Positions 15,219 to 24,910 of a stretch of DNA of 30,503 nt are shown here, piece after piece (within the stretch, counting starts at the first letter, position 1; each line of letters opens with the position of its first letter). Below the pieces are notes generated by a model. That model had not been told where the DNA came from. It worked only from the letters and a program-made list of their open reading frames with translations, and did not search any database. A program made the position numbers and the translations under genes. The DNA is taken from contig DDMR01000037.1 in the NCBI GenBank assembly GCA_002340925.1, positions 1 through 30,503 of the forward strand. Reading direction: 5' to 3'. This DNA is from Actinobacteria bacterium UBA2541 (GTDB lineage Bacteria; Actinomycetota; Actinomycetes; Nanopelagicales; Nanopelagicaceae).

Positions 15219-17813
15219 ATGAGCGCAACCAAAAAACTTTTACTAATCGATGGTCATTCTCTGGCCTATCGCGCGTTTTACGCGCTACCGGCCGAAAATT
15301 TCGTATCCTCAAGTGGACAGCACACAAATGCAATCTATGGATTCGCCTCGATGCTCATTAACCTGATTACCGCAGAGAAGCCCACACACATTGCGACGGC
15401 TTTCGATGTCTCGAGAAAAACATTTCGCTCAGAACGTTTTCCAGATTACAAGGCAAATCGCTCGGCAACCCCTGATGAGTTTAGATCTCAAACAAGTTAT
15501 CTCTTTGATTTGGTTCATGGATTTGGCATTCGACACTTTGCGGTTGAGGGTTTCGAAGCTGATGACATTATTGCAACGCTTGCTAAGCGTGCCGAATCCG
15601 ATGGATTTGAAGTTTTGATTTGCACTGGTGATCGCGACTCTTTTCAACTTATAAATTCAAAGACAACCGTTTTGTATCCAAAACGTGGAGTCACAGATCT
15701 CGCTCGAATGACACCAGATGCTGTGATTGAAAAATATGGATTAACTCCTACGCAGTATCCAGATTTTGCTGCGCTGCGGGGGGATCCAAGTGACAACTTG
15801 CCATCTATTCCTGGCGTTGGCGAGAAGACTGCGGCAAAGTGGATTGCCGAGTATGGCAGTTTAGAAAAATTGATTGAGAACATTGATTCGGTCGGAGGAA
15901 AAGTTGGCGATTCGCTTCGAGCGAATATCGCCAGTGTTGAATTGAATTCGGAACTCACGAGGTTGCGAAGTGACATGGATATTGAAACGCCCATCTCGCA
16001 ATTGTTGTGGGAGGGAGCGTTGGTATCAGAATTGAATTTGCTCCTGGATAAGTTAGAAATAAAGGCGCTAAAAGAGCGGATTAAGTCTCTAGGTTCTAGC
16101 GAGGTCGAAACAGCTGAAGCGAAGGCGACACCGGCAGATTCGAAGATAGTCTCAAAAGAGCTCTCCTCTGAAGAACTTTCTAAATTACTTGTAGGGCGCA
16201 CCGACCCAGTGGCGGTTGCGTTCAGCGCACCCGAAGGAAAAATTCTCGAATATTCCGTTGCCCTTGATGAAGCTAAATTATTTATTGTTCGTGGTTCTAA
16301 GTTAGGAGATTGGTGGGACGATGCAAATCTTCCGAAATATCTACACAGTGCAAAGGAAATGGCTCGCAACTTTCCAGTTTCAGGTTTAGCTTTCGATACT
16401 GAATTAGCCGCATATCTAATTAACCCAGGTGGCCGCAATCTAGCCCTCGATGATTTAACTGAAAGATTTCTTGGAGTAGTTAATGCGGAGCAGGAAGAAT
16501 CCTTGTTCTCACAGTTTGATGGCCTAGGCGCGATTTCGATAATGAAATTAGTTCCGATTCTGAAAAAAGAGATTTTAGAACGAGAAATGTCAGCCCTGAT
16601 GAATGAGATGGAAATCCCGGTATTGGTTGAGTTGGCCGATATGGAGAGCACTGGAATCGGAGTCGATTTAGAAAAGCTGCGAGGACTTTCGGCATTCTTT
16701 AAAGGAGAAGTTGAGCGCGAAACCAGTGGCGCCCATAAAGAAGCAGGCAAAGAATTTAATGTTGGCTCACCTAAGCAATTGCAGGCAATCTTGTTTGATC
16801 AATTGGATCTTCCGAAGACTAAGAAGATAAAGACTGGCTTCACAACGGATGCCGAGAGCCTGGACTGGTTATTTGCAAAGACTAAACACCCAATTCTCAA
16901 GCACTTATTGCGAATCCGAGAAACTAGTAAGTTGCTTACAACGGTAGATGGATTAATTGATGCAACTGCTAGCGATGGGCGGATTCATACAATTTTCCAG
17001 CAGACGGTAACTGCCACGGGAAGACTTTCTTCAACAAACCCAAATTTACAGAACATTCCGGTGCGAACCGAAGAGGGTCGCAAAATTCGCGACTGTTTCG
17101 TTTCGAAAGCTCCCTATACAACGCTACTTACTGCTGACTACAGTCAAATTGAAATGCGAATCATGGCTCATCTCTCGAAAGATGCGAATTTAATTGAAGC
17201 ATTTAAAATGGGAGAGGACCTACATTCAACTGTTGCAGGTTTGGTCTTTGGTGTCGCGCCAGATGGCGTAGACCCAGAAATGCGCAGACAGATTAAGGCG
17301 ATGTCGTATGGACTTGCTTATGGTTTGTCGGCATATGGTTTAGCCCAACAATTAGATTTATCACCAACTGATGCCGCAATCTTGATGGATAAATACTTCT
17401 CTCGGTTTGGTGGAATTCGAGACTACTTAGCTCAAGTTGTAGTGATCGCACGCGAAAAGGGTTACACCGAAACAATTATGGGAAGACGTCGCTATCTTCC
17501 CGATTTAACGAGTGACAATCGACCAAGGCGCGAAGTTGCAGAGCGCATGGCACTCAATGCTCCGATACAAGGATCGGCAGCAGACATCATAAAAGTTGCG
17601 ATGCTCAATGTTGCTAAAGGAATTACAGAGCAGGGCTTGAAATCTAGGTTGTTGCTTCAAGTGCATGATGAACTGATTCTCGAAGTTGCCGAAGGTGAGA
17701 TTGAAATACTCACCGACCTGGTTAAAGATGGAATGGGCAGCGCATTTGAGCTCTCAGTTCCGCTAGATGTGAATATTGGAATTGGAACCAGTTGGGACTT
17801 GGCGGCGCACTAG
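15219..17813 (+). CDS. polA: DNA polymerase I (5'-3' nuclease plus polymerase; proofreading site apparently lost)
   Basis: Repair and Okazaki-fragment-processing polymerase of 864 residues. The N-terminal 5'-nuclease domain (about 1-290) begins LLLIDGHSLAYRAFYALP and carries EGFEADDIIATLA, CTGDRDSFQLI and the helix-hairpin-helix LPSIPGVGEKTAAKWI. The middle domain (about 310-480) has the 3'-5' exonuclease fold length but I see no ExoI D-x-E motif, so proofreading is probably absent, as in other actinobacterial PolA. The polymerase domain has motif A with Asp640 (TADYSQIEMRIMAHLS), motif B RRQIKAMSYGLAYGLSAYGL, and motif C with Asp817/Glu818 (LLQVHDELILEV). It is monocistronic by context: divergent promoter upstream, and rpsA has its own promoter downstream. 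Confidence 0.97.
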   Translation: MSATKKLLLIDGHSLAYRAFYALPAENFVSSSGQHTNAIYGFASMLINLITAEKPTHIATAFDVSRKTFRSERFPDYKANRSATPDEFRSQTSYLFDLVHGFGIRHFAVEGFEADDIIATLAKRAESDGFEVLICTGDRDSFQLINSKTTVLYPKRGVTDLARMTPDAVIEKYGLTPTQYPDFAALRGDPSDNLPSIPGVGEKTAAKWIAEYGSLEKLIENIDSVGGKVGDSLRANIASVELNSELTRLRSDMDIETPISQLLWEGALVSELNLLLDKLEIKALKERIKSLGSSEVETAEAKATPADSKIVSKELSSEELSKLLVGRTDPVAVAFSAPEGKILEYSVALDEAKLFIVRGSKLGDWWDDANLPKYLHSAKEMARNFPVSGLAFDTELAAYLINPGGRNLALDDLTERFLGVVNAEQEESLFSQFDGLGAISIMKLVPILKKEILEREMSALMNEMEIPVLVELADMESTGIGVDLEKLRGLSAFFKGEVERETSGAHKEAGKEFNVGSPKQLQAILFDQLDLPKTKKIKTGFTTDAESLDWLFAKTKHPILKHLLRIRETSKLLTTVDGLIDATASDGRIHTIFQQTVTATGRLSSTNPNLQNIPVRTEEGRKIRDCFVSKAPYTTLLTADYSQIEMRIMAHLSKDANLIEAFKMGEDLHSTVAGLVFGVAPDGVDPEMRRQIKAMSYGLAYGLSAYGLAQQLDLSPTDAAILMDKYFSRFGGIRDYLAQVVVIAREKGYTETIMGRRRYLPDLTSDNRPRREVAERMALNAPIQGSAADIIKVAMLNVAKGITEQGLKSRLLLQVHDELILEVAEGEIEILTDLVKDGMGSAFELSVPLDVNIGIGTSWDLAAH

Positions 17814-17820
17814 TTACGCT

Positions 17821-17840
17821 AAAAAGACAGCTCTTTTTTG
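17821..17840 (+). terminator. Weak AT-rich hairpin with T tract after polA
   Basis: AAAAAGA (17821-17827) pairs with TCTTTTT (17832-17838) around a CAGC loop and ends in a T run. The stem is A/T only apart from one G-C pair, so termination would be inefficient, but its place 7 nt after the polA stop fits. Confidence 0.4.
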
Positions 17841-17856
17841 AGGTCAGGCTCGAATT

Positions 17857-17885
17857 TTGACCATCCAGCACCACGCAAGTAGCCT
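17857..17885 (+). promoter_or_regulatory. Promoter of rpsA
   Basis: TTGACC (17857-17862), a 17-nt spacer and TAGCCT (17880-17885) match the -35 and actinobacterial TANNNT -10 consensus well. Transcription would start near 17892, giving a leader of about 72 nt whose first bases form a hairpin. Confidence 0.55.
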
Positions 17886-17890
17886 TGGCC

Positions 17891-17926
17891 GTTCGTGAAT
17901 CACCCAGATTCATGAAATTTATGAAC
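17891..17926 (+). promoter_or_regulatory. Hairpin with alternative pairing in the rpsA leader
   Basis: TTCGTGAATC (17892-17901) pairs fully with GATTCATGAA (17907-17916; one G-U) around a 5-nt loop. The same left arm, GTTCGTGAA (17891-17899), can instead pair with TTTATGAAC (17918-17926; two G-U). The two folds exclude each other. The predicted transcript begins at the left arm. Function is unknown; autoregulation by S1, an RNA-binding protein, is one possibility, and a DNA operator is another. Confidence 0.45.
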
Positions 17927-17963
17927 TGTCCTATCCCTACTACTTCTATCCCTTCGGAGAATT

Positions 17964-19319
17964 TTGACCCCTACACAAATCACAGTAAACGACATCGGCT
18001 CAGCCGAAGATTTTCTTGCCGCAATTGAAGGCACAATTAAGAATTTTAATGATGGCGATCTAGTGATCGGAACCGTTGTTCAAATTGATCGCGAAGAAGT
18101 TTTGCTAGACATTGGTTACAAGACCGAAGGTGTTATTCCTTCCCGCGAACTATCTATCCGCCACGATATCGATCCTTCAGAGATTGTTTCTGTTGGCGAT
18201 CGCGTTGAAGCACTTGTAATTACCAAGGAAGATAAAGAAGGTCGTTTAATCCTTTCAAAGAAGCGCGCACAATACGAACGCGCCTGGGGAGATATCGAAG
18301 GCAAGAAAGAGCGTGACGAAGTTGTCACCGGAACTGTTATCGAAGTTGTTAAGGGCGGCCTAATCGTAGACATCGGTCTTCGCGGCTTCTTACCGGCATC
18401 ACTCGTAGAAATGCGCCGCGTTCGCGACTTGACTCCTTACATCGGACAGCAAGTTGAAGCGCGCATTATTGAACTAGATAAGAATCGCAATAACGTTGTT
18501 CTTTCACGTCGGGCATTCCTAGAACAAACCCAATCAGCTTCACGCACAACATTCCTGAACCAACTTGAAAAGGGTCAGGTTCGTTCTGGTGTTGTTTCAT
18601 CAATCGTTAACTTCGGTGCCTTCGTGGACCTTGGTGGCGTAGATGGTTTGGTTCACGTATCTGAACTTTCATGGAAGCACATTGATCATCCAAATGAAGT
18701 TGTAGAAGTGGGCGATGCAGTCACCGTTGAAGTTCTGGAAGTTGACTTCGAACGTGAGCGCGTATCGCTTTCGCTCAAGGCGACTCAAGAAGATCCATGG
18801 CAAGCATTTGCTCGCACACACACAATTAACCAAGTTGTTCCTGGTGAAGTTACTAAACTTGTTCCATTCGGTGCATTCATTCGAGTATTCGAAGGAATCG
18901 AAGGACTAGTTCACATTTCAGAGTTGGCCGAACGCCACGTTGAGATTCCAGAGCAAGTTGTTCAAGTTGGCGACGAGCTATTCGTGAAGATCATTGATAT
19001 CGATCTAGAACGTCGTCGTATCTCTCTTTCATTGAAGCAAGCTAATGAAGGTCATGAAGTAGAGATCGAAGCATTCGATCCAACCCAATATGGAATGTCT
19101 GCTCGCTACGATGCACAAGGAAACTTCATTTATCCAGAAGGTTTCGATGCTGATTCTCAAGAGTGGCGTCCAGGTTATGAAGCGCAACGCGAAGAGTGGG
19201 AACGTCAATATGCTGAGGCGCAAACCCGCTTCATGGCACACCGCAAGCAGAAGGAAGAGGCTAAAGCTGCCGATGCCGCTGCTGGCGATGCACCCGCTGC
19301 AGAAACAGCCGCAGAATAA
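17964..19319 (+). CDS. rpsA: 30S ribosomal protein S1
   Basis: RNA-binding ribosomal protein that helps position mRNA on the 30S subunit. The 451-residue product has four S1 domains at about 32-101, 119-184, 205-273 and 290-358, e.g. GVVSSIVNFGAFVDLGGVDG and GEVTKLVPFGAFIRVFEGIEG. An acidic, Ala/Glu-rich tail (360-451) follows. Four domains is the actinobacterial form; enteric S1 has six. The start is TTG 17964 with GGAG 4 nt upstream, and the sequence from there (ITVNDIGSAEDFLAAIE) matches actinobacterial S1 N-termini. Codons are biased toward GAA, CGC, TTC and GTT, as expected for a highly expressed gene. It has its own promoter, structured leader and a strong terminator, so it is a single-gene unit. 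Confidence 0.96.
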   Translation: MTPTQITVNDIGSAEDFLAAIEGTIKNFNDGDLVIGTVVQIDREEVLLDIGYKTEGVIPSRELSIRHDIDPSEIVSVGDRVEALVITKEDKEGRLILSKKRAQYERAWGDIEGKKERDEVVTGTVIEVVKGGLIVDIGLRGFLPASLVEMRRVRDLTPYIGQQVEARIIELDKNRNNVVLSRRAFLEQTQSASRTTFLNQLEKGQVRSGVVSSIVNFGAFVDLGGVDGLVHVSELSWKHIDHPNEVVEVGDAVTVEVLEVDFERERVSLSLKATQEDPWQAFARTHTINQVVPGEVTKLVPFGAFIRVFEGIEGLVHISELAERHVEIPEQVVQVGDELFVKIIDIDLERRRISLSLKQANEGHEVEIEAFDPTQYGMSARYDAQGNFIYPEGFDADSQEWRPGYEAQREEWERQYAEAQTRFMAHRKQKEEAKAADAAAGDAPAAETAAE

Positions 19320-19330
19320 TAAATAGAGTT

Positions 19331-19361
19331 AAGGGCCCTGACCTCGGTCGGGGCCCTTTTC
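19331..19361 (+). terminator. Rho-independent terminator of rpsA
   Basis: AAGGGCCC (19331-19338) pairs with GGGCCCTT (19351-19358), and GACC with GGTC inside it, with one unpaired base on each side between the two stems. The stem ends in TTTT. It lies 12 nt after the rpsA stop. Confidence 0.9.
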
Positions 19362-19383
19362 ATTTGCTTCGCACTTTAAAAGA

Positions 19384-19389
19384 TAAGAT
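19384..19389 (+). promoter_or_regulatory. Candidate -10 box (TAAGAT) for leaderless coaE-uvr transcript
   Basis: TAAGAT ends exactly 6 nt before the GTG at 19396, so transcription would start at the start codon. No ribosome site is present, and a strong terminator ends the previous transcript at 19361, so a promoter is needed here. No clear -35 box. Confidence 0.4.
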
Positions 19390-19395
19390 TCCAAC

Positions 19396-20010
19396 GTGAT
19401 AAAAGTTGCCCTTACCGGCGGAATCGGGTCTGGTAAATCTGCCGCCGGAGATTTCTTCGAAGACTTGGGAGCAGTCGTTGTCGATGCCGATCAACTTGCC
19501 CGCGATGTTATCGAGCGTGGAACAGATGGCTTTGATGAACTAGTAGCAACTTTTGGCGATGAAGTTCTTACCAATGGAATCTTAGATCGCAGCAAACTGG
19601 GCCAAGTCGTCTTTTCAGATCCTGGTGCTCGCAAAACTTTAGAAGCAATTATTCATCCGCGTGTGGCTGAGGCCTTCGACGAGATTGTTGAAGATAGTCC
19701 GGCTGACTCGGTAATTATTTACCAGATTCCAATTCTTGTTGAAACAATTGAAAAAATGGGTCAAGATAGATTTGATTACATCATCACAGTGGAGGCAACT
19801 TTAGAGAATCGCATTTCAAGACTTAAAAGCCGCGGGCTAAAGGGTTATGAAATTGAAGCTCGGATGAAAGCTCAGGCGACAGATGAGCAACGAGCAGAGA
19901 TCGCAGATCTAATCTTCAAAAATGATGGAGACCTTGATTCATTGCTTCGGCAGGTAGAAAACGTTTATGAGGATGTCTTACTTCCGCGGGCCAGAGCGAA
20001 CATTTCTTAA
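19396..20010 (+). CDS. coaE: Dephospho-CoA kinase
   Basis: Last step of coenzyme A synthesis: phosphorylates the 3'-hydroxyl of dephospho-CoA with ATP. The 204-residue product starts at GTG 19396 with the P-loop TGGIGSGKS (residues 7-15), then VVDADQLARDVIERG (29-43), the segment IIHPRVAEAF, and IYQIPILVETIEKM. The lid region RISRLKSRGLKGYEIEARMKAQ follows. Length is typical for the single-domain enzyme; several actinobacteria have a longer fused form, not seen here. It is preceded by a -10-like box and followed after 3 nt by uvrB, so it heads the coaE-uvrB-uvrA-uvrC unit. Confidence 0.94.
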   Translation: MIKVALTGGIGSGKSAAGDFFEDLGAVVVDADQLARDVIERGTDGFDELVATFGDEVLTNGILDRSKLGQVVFSDPGARKTLEAIIHPRVAEAFDEIVEDSPADSVIIYQIPILVETIEKMGQDRFDYIITVEATLENRISRLKSRGLKGYEIEARMKAQATDEQRAEIADLIFKNDGDLDSLLRQVENVYEDVLLPRARANIS

Positions 20011-20013
20011 GTT

Positions 20014-22068
20014 ATGCGCCCAATAACTGATCTACAGCGCAAAGTAAACCCTTTTGAAGTAATTAGTGATTACATCCCCTCCGGAGATCAGCCAACAGCA
20101 ATTGCAGAACTTGCGATGCGAATCAATGCGGGGGAGTCTGATGTCGTTCTTCTTGGAGCAACTGGAACAGGTAAATCTGCAACGACTGCCTGGCTCATCG
20201 AAAAGCTGCAACGCCCAACTCTTGTTCTAGCTCCGAATAAAACTTTAGCTGCTCAATTGGCAAACGAGTTCCGCGAGTTGATGCCTAACAACGCGGTTGA
20301 ATATTTTGTTTCCTATTACGACTATTACCAACCCGAGGCATATGTCCCACAGACCGATACCTTTATCGAGAAAGATAGTTCGGTAAACAGTGAAGTAGAA
20401 CGGCTTCGACACTCGGCCACTAATTCATTGCTTACTCGCCGGGATGTAATTGTCGTTGCAACGGTTTCTTGTATTTACGGCCTAGGGACTCCCCAAGAGT
20501 ATGTAGATCGAATGATTAAATTGCAGGTTGGTGATTCAATAGAACGCAATAAGTTATTGCGAAAGTTTGTCGATATTCAATATAAGCGAAACGATATGGA
20601 ATTTGAGCGTGGAACATTTCGAGTTCGTGGCGACACTATTGAGATTATTCCTATGTATGAAGAGTTGGCCTTGCGAATTGAAATGTTTGGCGATGAGATT
20701 GAAAGAATTACAACGTTGCACCCATTAACCGGCGAAATCATCCGTGATGAGTCTGAGATGTATATCTTTCCGGCTAGCCATTATTCGGCTGGACCTGAAA
20801 CTATGAATCGTGCGATCTCGGCTATCGAAATTGAAATGGAATCCAAGGTGGATGAGTTTGAGCGCCAGAATAAATTGCTTGAAGCTCAACGCATCCGGAT
20901 GCGGACCACCTTTGACATCGAGATGATGCGCCAACTTGGTTTCTGTTCTGGTATCGAAAATTATTCCCGTCACATTGATGGTCGAGAAGCGGGTTCGCCA
21001 CCGAACTGCCTACTTGATTATTTTCCAGAAGACTTTCTAGTTGTAATCGATGAATCGCATGTAACGGTTCCACAAATTGGTGCCATGTATGAGGGTGATG
21101 CCTCTCGTAAACGCACATTGGTGGAACACGGATTTAGATTGCCATCGGCGATGGACAACCGACCACTTAGATTCGCAGAATTTATTGAACGAAAAGGCCA
21201 GACTGTTTACTTGTCTGCAACGCCTGGTAAATATGAACTTGAGAAGACTGGTGGACAATTCGTAGAGCAAGTCATTAGACCGACTGGGCTTGTTGATCCC
21301 CAAATAGTTATAAAACCAATTAAGGGCCAGATTGATGATTTGGTATATGAGATAAATCTTCGCGCGGCGAAGAATGAAAGAATTTTGGTCACAACTTTGA
21401 CCAAGAAAATGTCTGAGGATTTAACTGATTATTTGATGGGGCTTGGAATAAGAGTTCGTTATTTGCACTCCGAAGTAGACACACTCCGTCGGGTTGAATT
21501 ACTTCGCGAGCTTAGATCTGGCGAATATGATGTTTTAATCGGTATCAACTTGCTTCGCGAAGGACTCGATCTTCCCGAGGTTTCCTTAGTTGCAATTCTG
21601 GATGCTGACAAACAAGGCTTCCTTCGGTCAGCTACTTCACTTATTCAAACCATTGGTCGCGCGGCAAGAAACGTTTCTGGTGAAGTGCACATGTATGCCG
21701 ACAGCATTACTCCCGCCATGGCGCAAGCGATTGATGAGACAAATCGCCGTCGGGAGAAACAGGTTGCATACAACACCGAACACGGAATCGATCCGACGCC
21801 ATTGCGCAAAAAGATTGCAGACATTACAGATTTGATTACTAAAGAGGCCGAAGACACCGAAACTCTGAGTTCTAAAGGGGTTTCATCTGGGATTAAGGTT
21901 TCTGGCCACTCCCTGCCGAGACAAGAACTTATTGGTCTCATAGAATCCCTTACAGATCAGATGAAACTGGCAGCGGGAGATTTGCAGTTCGAACTCGCAG
22001 CTAGATTCCGAGATGAGATACGAGAGCTCAAGAAAGAGCTTCGCGGAATGGAAGAGGCGGGCACTTGA
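20014..22068 (+). CDS. uvrB: Excinuclease ABC subunit B
   Basis: Central damage-verification helicase of nucleotide excision repair, 684 residues. It has Walker A GATGTGKS (48-55), the DNA-inserting beta-hairpin [26 protein letters not shown], Walker [21 protein letters not shown], the helicase segment [20 protein letters not shown] and GRAARN. A C-terminal UVR motif ([20 protein letters not shown]) contacts UvrC. It starts 3 nt after the coaE stop and its stop overlaps the uvrA start by 4 nt (TTGA). Confidence 0.97.
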   Translation: MRPITDLQRKVNPFEVISDYIPSGDQPTAIAELAMRINAGESDVVLLGATGTGKSATTAWLIEKLQRPTLVLAPNKTLAAQLANEFRELMPNNAVEYFVSYYDYYQPEAYVPQTDTFIEKDSSVNSEVERLRHSATNSLLTRRDVIVVATVSCIYGLGTPQEYVDRMIKLQVGDSIERNKLLRKFVDIQYKRNDMEFERGTFRVRGDTIEIIPMYEELALRIEMFGDEIERITTLHPLTGEIIRDESEMYIFPASHYSAGPETMNRAISAIEIEMESKVDEFERQNKLLEAQRIRMRTTFDIEMMRQLGFCSGIENYSRHIDGREAGSPPNCLLDYFPEDFLVVIDESHVTVPQIGAMYEGDASRKRTLVEHGFRLPSAMDNRPLRFAEFIERKGQTVYLSATPGKYELEKTGGQFVEQVIRPTGLVDPQIVIKPIKGQIDDLVYEINLRAAKNERILVTTLTKKMSEDLTDYLMGLGIRVRYLHSEVDTLRRVELLRELRSGEYDVLIGINLLREGLDLPEVSLVAILDADKQGFLRSATSLIQTIGRAARNVSGEVHMYADSITPAMAQAIDETNRRREKQVAYNTEHGIDPTPLRKKIADITDLITKEAEDTETLSSKGVSSGIKVSGHSLPRQELIGLIESLTDQMKLAAGDLQFELAARFRDEIRELKKELRGMEEAGT

Positions 22069-24908
22069 GTATTGATCGTTTAGTTGTTCGCGGTGCTCGC
22101 GAGCATAATTTGAAGAACGTCTCAATCGACCTTCCTCGTAACTCATTAATCGTTTTTACTGGATTATCTGGATCTGGAAAATCATCTCTAGCATTCGACA
22201 CAATCTTTGCTGAAGGGCAACGTCGTTATGTCGAGTCACTTTCGGCATATGCGCGTCAATTCCTTGGACAGATGGATAAGCCAGACGTCGATTTTATTGA
22301 AGGACTTTCGCCAGCCGTTTCGATTGATCAGAAATCAACGAATCGAAATCCACGTTCAACTGTCGGGACAATTACCGAGGTTTACGATTATTTGCGTCTG
22401 CTCTTTGCCCGAGCTGGTCGACCACATTGTCCTAAATGTGGAGAGGCGATTGCGAAACAGACTCCCCAGAATATTGTCGATCAAATACTTGCAATGCCTG
22501 TTGATACAAAATTCTTGGTTCTTGCGCCAGTAATACGTGCCCGTAAAGGTGAGTTCCTCGATCTCTTTAAAGATTTCACAACTCAGGGATTCTCTCGAGT
22601 TCGCGTTAACGGAACTGTCTATCCAATCGCGGAAGTTCCCAAGTTGAAGAAACAAGAGAAGCACACGATTGAAGTTGTGGTCGATCGCTTGACTGTTAAG
22701 GCAGAATCAAAGACGCGTTTAACAGATTCGATTGAAACTGCACTACGACTTGCAAGCGGGTTAGTCATTCTAGATTTTGTAGACAAGAAAGTTGGTTCGC
22801 CAGATAAAGAGCGAACATATAGCGAGCACATGGCCTGTCATGATTGTGGCCTCTCTTTTGAAGAACTTGAACCCAGATCTTTCTCTTTCAACTCACCCTT
22901 TGGCGCCTGTCCGGATTGCTCAGGTATTGGAACAAAACTAGAAGTAGATGAAGAGTTAGTAATCCCGAACGATGAACTTTCAATCAACGAGGGCGCGATT
23001 GCACCTTGGGCTGGCGGTCAATCAACTGGATATTGGGCGCGATTGGTTGAAGGTTTGGCGAAGGAGCTTAAATTTTCGATGGATACCCCGTGGAAGAAGT
23101 TGCCTGCAAAGGCGAAGTATGCACTTCTTAATGGCTGGGATTTCGAAGTTCATGTTAAATATAAAAATAGATATGGCCGTGATCGCAATTACTCAACTGG
23201 CTTCGAAGGCGTTGTCTCCTTTATCGAACGTCGCCATTTAGAGACTGATAGCGATTACTCTCGAGATAAGTTTGAAGCTTATATGCGTGAAACCCCTTGT
23301 CCGGTCTGCAAAGGATCTCGCTTAAAGCCTGAAGTTCTTGCAGTAACAATTGGTGATAAGAGCATCGCTGCAATCTGCGAACTTTCGATTAAAGAATGCG
23401 CAGATTTCCTAAAGAAGATTTCCTTAAATGCTCGAGAAAAGCAGATTGCCGAACGCGTTCTAAAAGAGGTAAATGCCAGACTCGGTTTTCTTCTTGATGT
23501 TGGCTTGGATTACCTGTCTCTTGCTAGACCTGCTGCGACTCTGTCTGGGGGAGAAGCACAACGAATTCGTCTGGCGACACAGATAGGTTCAGGGCTGGTT
23601 GGTGTTCTATATGTATTGGATGAACCAAGTATTGGATTACACCAACGTGATAATCGACGTTTGATTGATACGTTAACCAGACTTCGCGATCTCGGAAACA
23701 CCTTAATTGTTGTCGAACACGATGAAGACACGATTAGAACCGCAGACTGGATCGTCGATATCGGTCCTGGAGCAGGCGAACATGGTGGACACGTAGTTTC
23801 CTCCGGCGATTATCAAGCTCTGATTACAGCAAAAAATTCAATTACAGGTGCTTATTTAGCAGGGCGAACCAAGATTGAAGTCCCGAAGAAACGACGCGAA
23901 TTAGATGCCAAGCGAAGTCTGGTTGTAAAAGGCGCACGCGAGAACAACCTGCAGAATATAGATGTCTCATTCCCGTTAGGCGCTTTTGTCGCTGTATCTG
24001 GTGTTAGTGGTTCGGGTAAGTCAACACTTGTAAATGACATCTTGTATTCAGTTTTGGCTAACAAATTAAATGGTGCACGTATTGTTCCCGGTCGTCATAA
24101 AACTATTACTGGGCTAGAACTTCTGGACAAAGTAGTTCATGTTGATCAGTCACCGATTGGTAGAACTCCGAGATCTAACCCGGCTACTTACACTGGTGTC
24201 TTCGATAAGGTTCGAGCTCTATTTGCCGAGACAACAGAGGCCAAAATTCGTGGCTATCAGCAAGGCCGCTTCTCATTTAACGTGAAGGGCGGTCGTTGCG
24301 AGAATTGTGCTGGCGATGGAACGATAACTATTGAAATGAACTTCCTCCCGGATGTTTACGTTCCTTGCGAAGTCTGTCACGGTGCTCGATACAACCGCGA
24401 AACTCTAGAAGTTCATTACAAGGGCAAGACAATTGCTGAAGTTCTGAATATGCCAATTGAAGAGGCTTTCACCTTCTTTGAATCTGTTCCGGCTATTGCA
24501 CGCTATTTGAAGACTCTAAATGATGTAGGTCTTGGTTATGTAAGATTGGGACAATCCGCTCCAACTCTTTCTGGCGGCGAAGCCCAGCGCGTTAAGTTAG
24601 CGACCGAACTTCAACGTCGCTCTACTGGACGCACAATCTATGTATTAGATGAACCTACGACTGGTCTTCACTTCGAGGATGTTCGTAAACTTCTGATTGT
24701 TTTAAATCGTTTGGTGGATACTGGAAACACTGTAATTGTTATTGAACATAATTTAGATGTAATCAAATCTGCAGATTGGGTAATTGATCTAGGGCCAGAA
24801 GGTGGTTCTGGTGGCGGAATTGTTGTGGCTGAAGGCACACCTGAAGCAGTTGCAAAAAATAAAGCTAGTTATACCGGAACGTTTCTGGCAGCCTCGCTAA
24901 AGGGATAG
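22065..24908 (+). CDS. uvrA: Excinuclease ABC subunit A
   Basis: Damage-sensing ABC ATPase of nucleotide excision repair, 947 residues. The two nucleotide sites are Walker A GLSGSGKS (33-40) and GVSGSGKS (646-653), with signature sequences [16 protein letters not shown] and [16 protein letters not shown] and Walker [14 protein letters not shown] and [13 protein letters not shown]. Zinc-module cysteines include CHDCG...CPDCSG and, in the second half, CENCAGDG...CEVCHG. The start is TTG 22065, overlapping the uvrB stop as TTGA, with an AGAGGCGGG ribosome site 5-6 nt upstream, indicating translational coupling. The N-terminal sequence from this TTG ([18 protein letters not shown]) is the family standard. 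Confidence 0.97.
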   Translation: MSIDRLVVRGAREHNLKNVSIDLPRNSLIVFTGLSGSGKSSLAFDTIFAEGQRRYVESLSAYARQFLGQMDKPDVDFIEGLSPAVSIDQKSTNRNPRSTVGTITEVYDYLRLLFARAGRPHCPKCGEAIAKQTPQNIVDQILAMPVDTKFLVLAPVIRARKGEFLDLFKDFTTQGFSRVRVNGTVYPIAEVPKLKKQEKHTIEVVVDRLTVKAESKTRLTDSIETALRLASGLVILDFVDKKVGSPDKERTYSEHMACHDCGLSFEELEPRSFSFNSPFGACPDCSGIGTKLEVDEELVIPNDELSINEGAIAPWAGGQSTGYWARLVEGLAKELKFSMDTPWKKLPAKAKYALLNGWDFEVHVKYKNRYGRDRNYSTGFEGVVSFIERRHLETDSDYSRDKFEAYMRETPCPVCKGSRLKPEVLAVTIGDKSIAAICELSIKECADFLKKISLNAREKQIAERVLKEVNARLGFLLDVGLDYLSLARPAATLSGGEAQRIRLATQIGSGLVGVLYVLDEPSIGLHQRDNRRLIDTLTRLRDLGNTLIVVEHDEDTIRTADWIVDIGPGAGEHGGHVVSSGDYQALITAKNSITGAYLAGRTKIEVPKKRRELDAKRSLVVKGARENNLQNIDVSFPLGAFVAVSGVSGSGKSTLVNDILYSVLANKLNGARIVPGRHKTITGLELLDKVVHVDQSPIGRTPRSNPATYTGVFDKVRALFAETTEAKIRGYQQGRFSFNVKGGRCENCAGDGTITIEMNFLPDVYVPCEVCHGARYNRETLEVHYKGKTIAEVLNMPIEEAFTFFESVPAIARYLKTLNDVGLGYVRLGQSAPTLSGGEAQRVKLATELQRRSTGRTIYVLDEPTTGLHFEDVRKLLIVLNRLVDTGNTVIVIEHNLDVIKSADWVIDLGPEGGSGGGIVVAEGTPEAVAKNKASYTGTFLAASLKG

Positions 24909-24910
24909 CA

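Noticed and set aside
15187..15333. N-terminal extension of the thioesterase by 49 residues
   Set aside because: It would cross the polA start and the shared promoter, and the PaaI family begins at about the chosen ATG 15186.
15644..16750. 368-codon open frame on the - strand inside polA
   Set aside because: It is antisense to well-conserved PolA sequence, is Ser/Pro-rich low-information protein, and has no recognisable domain; a shadow frame.
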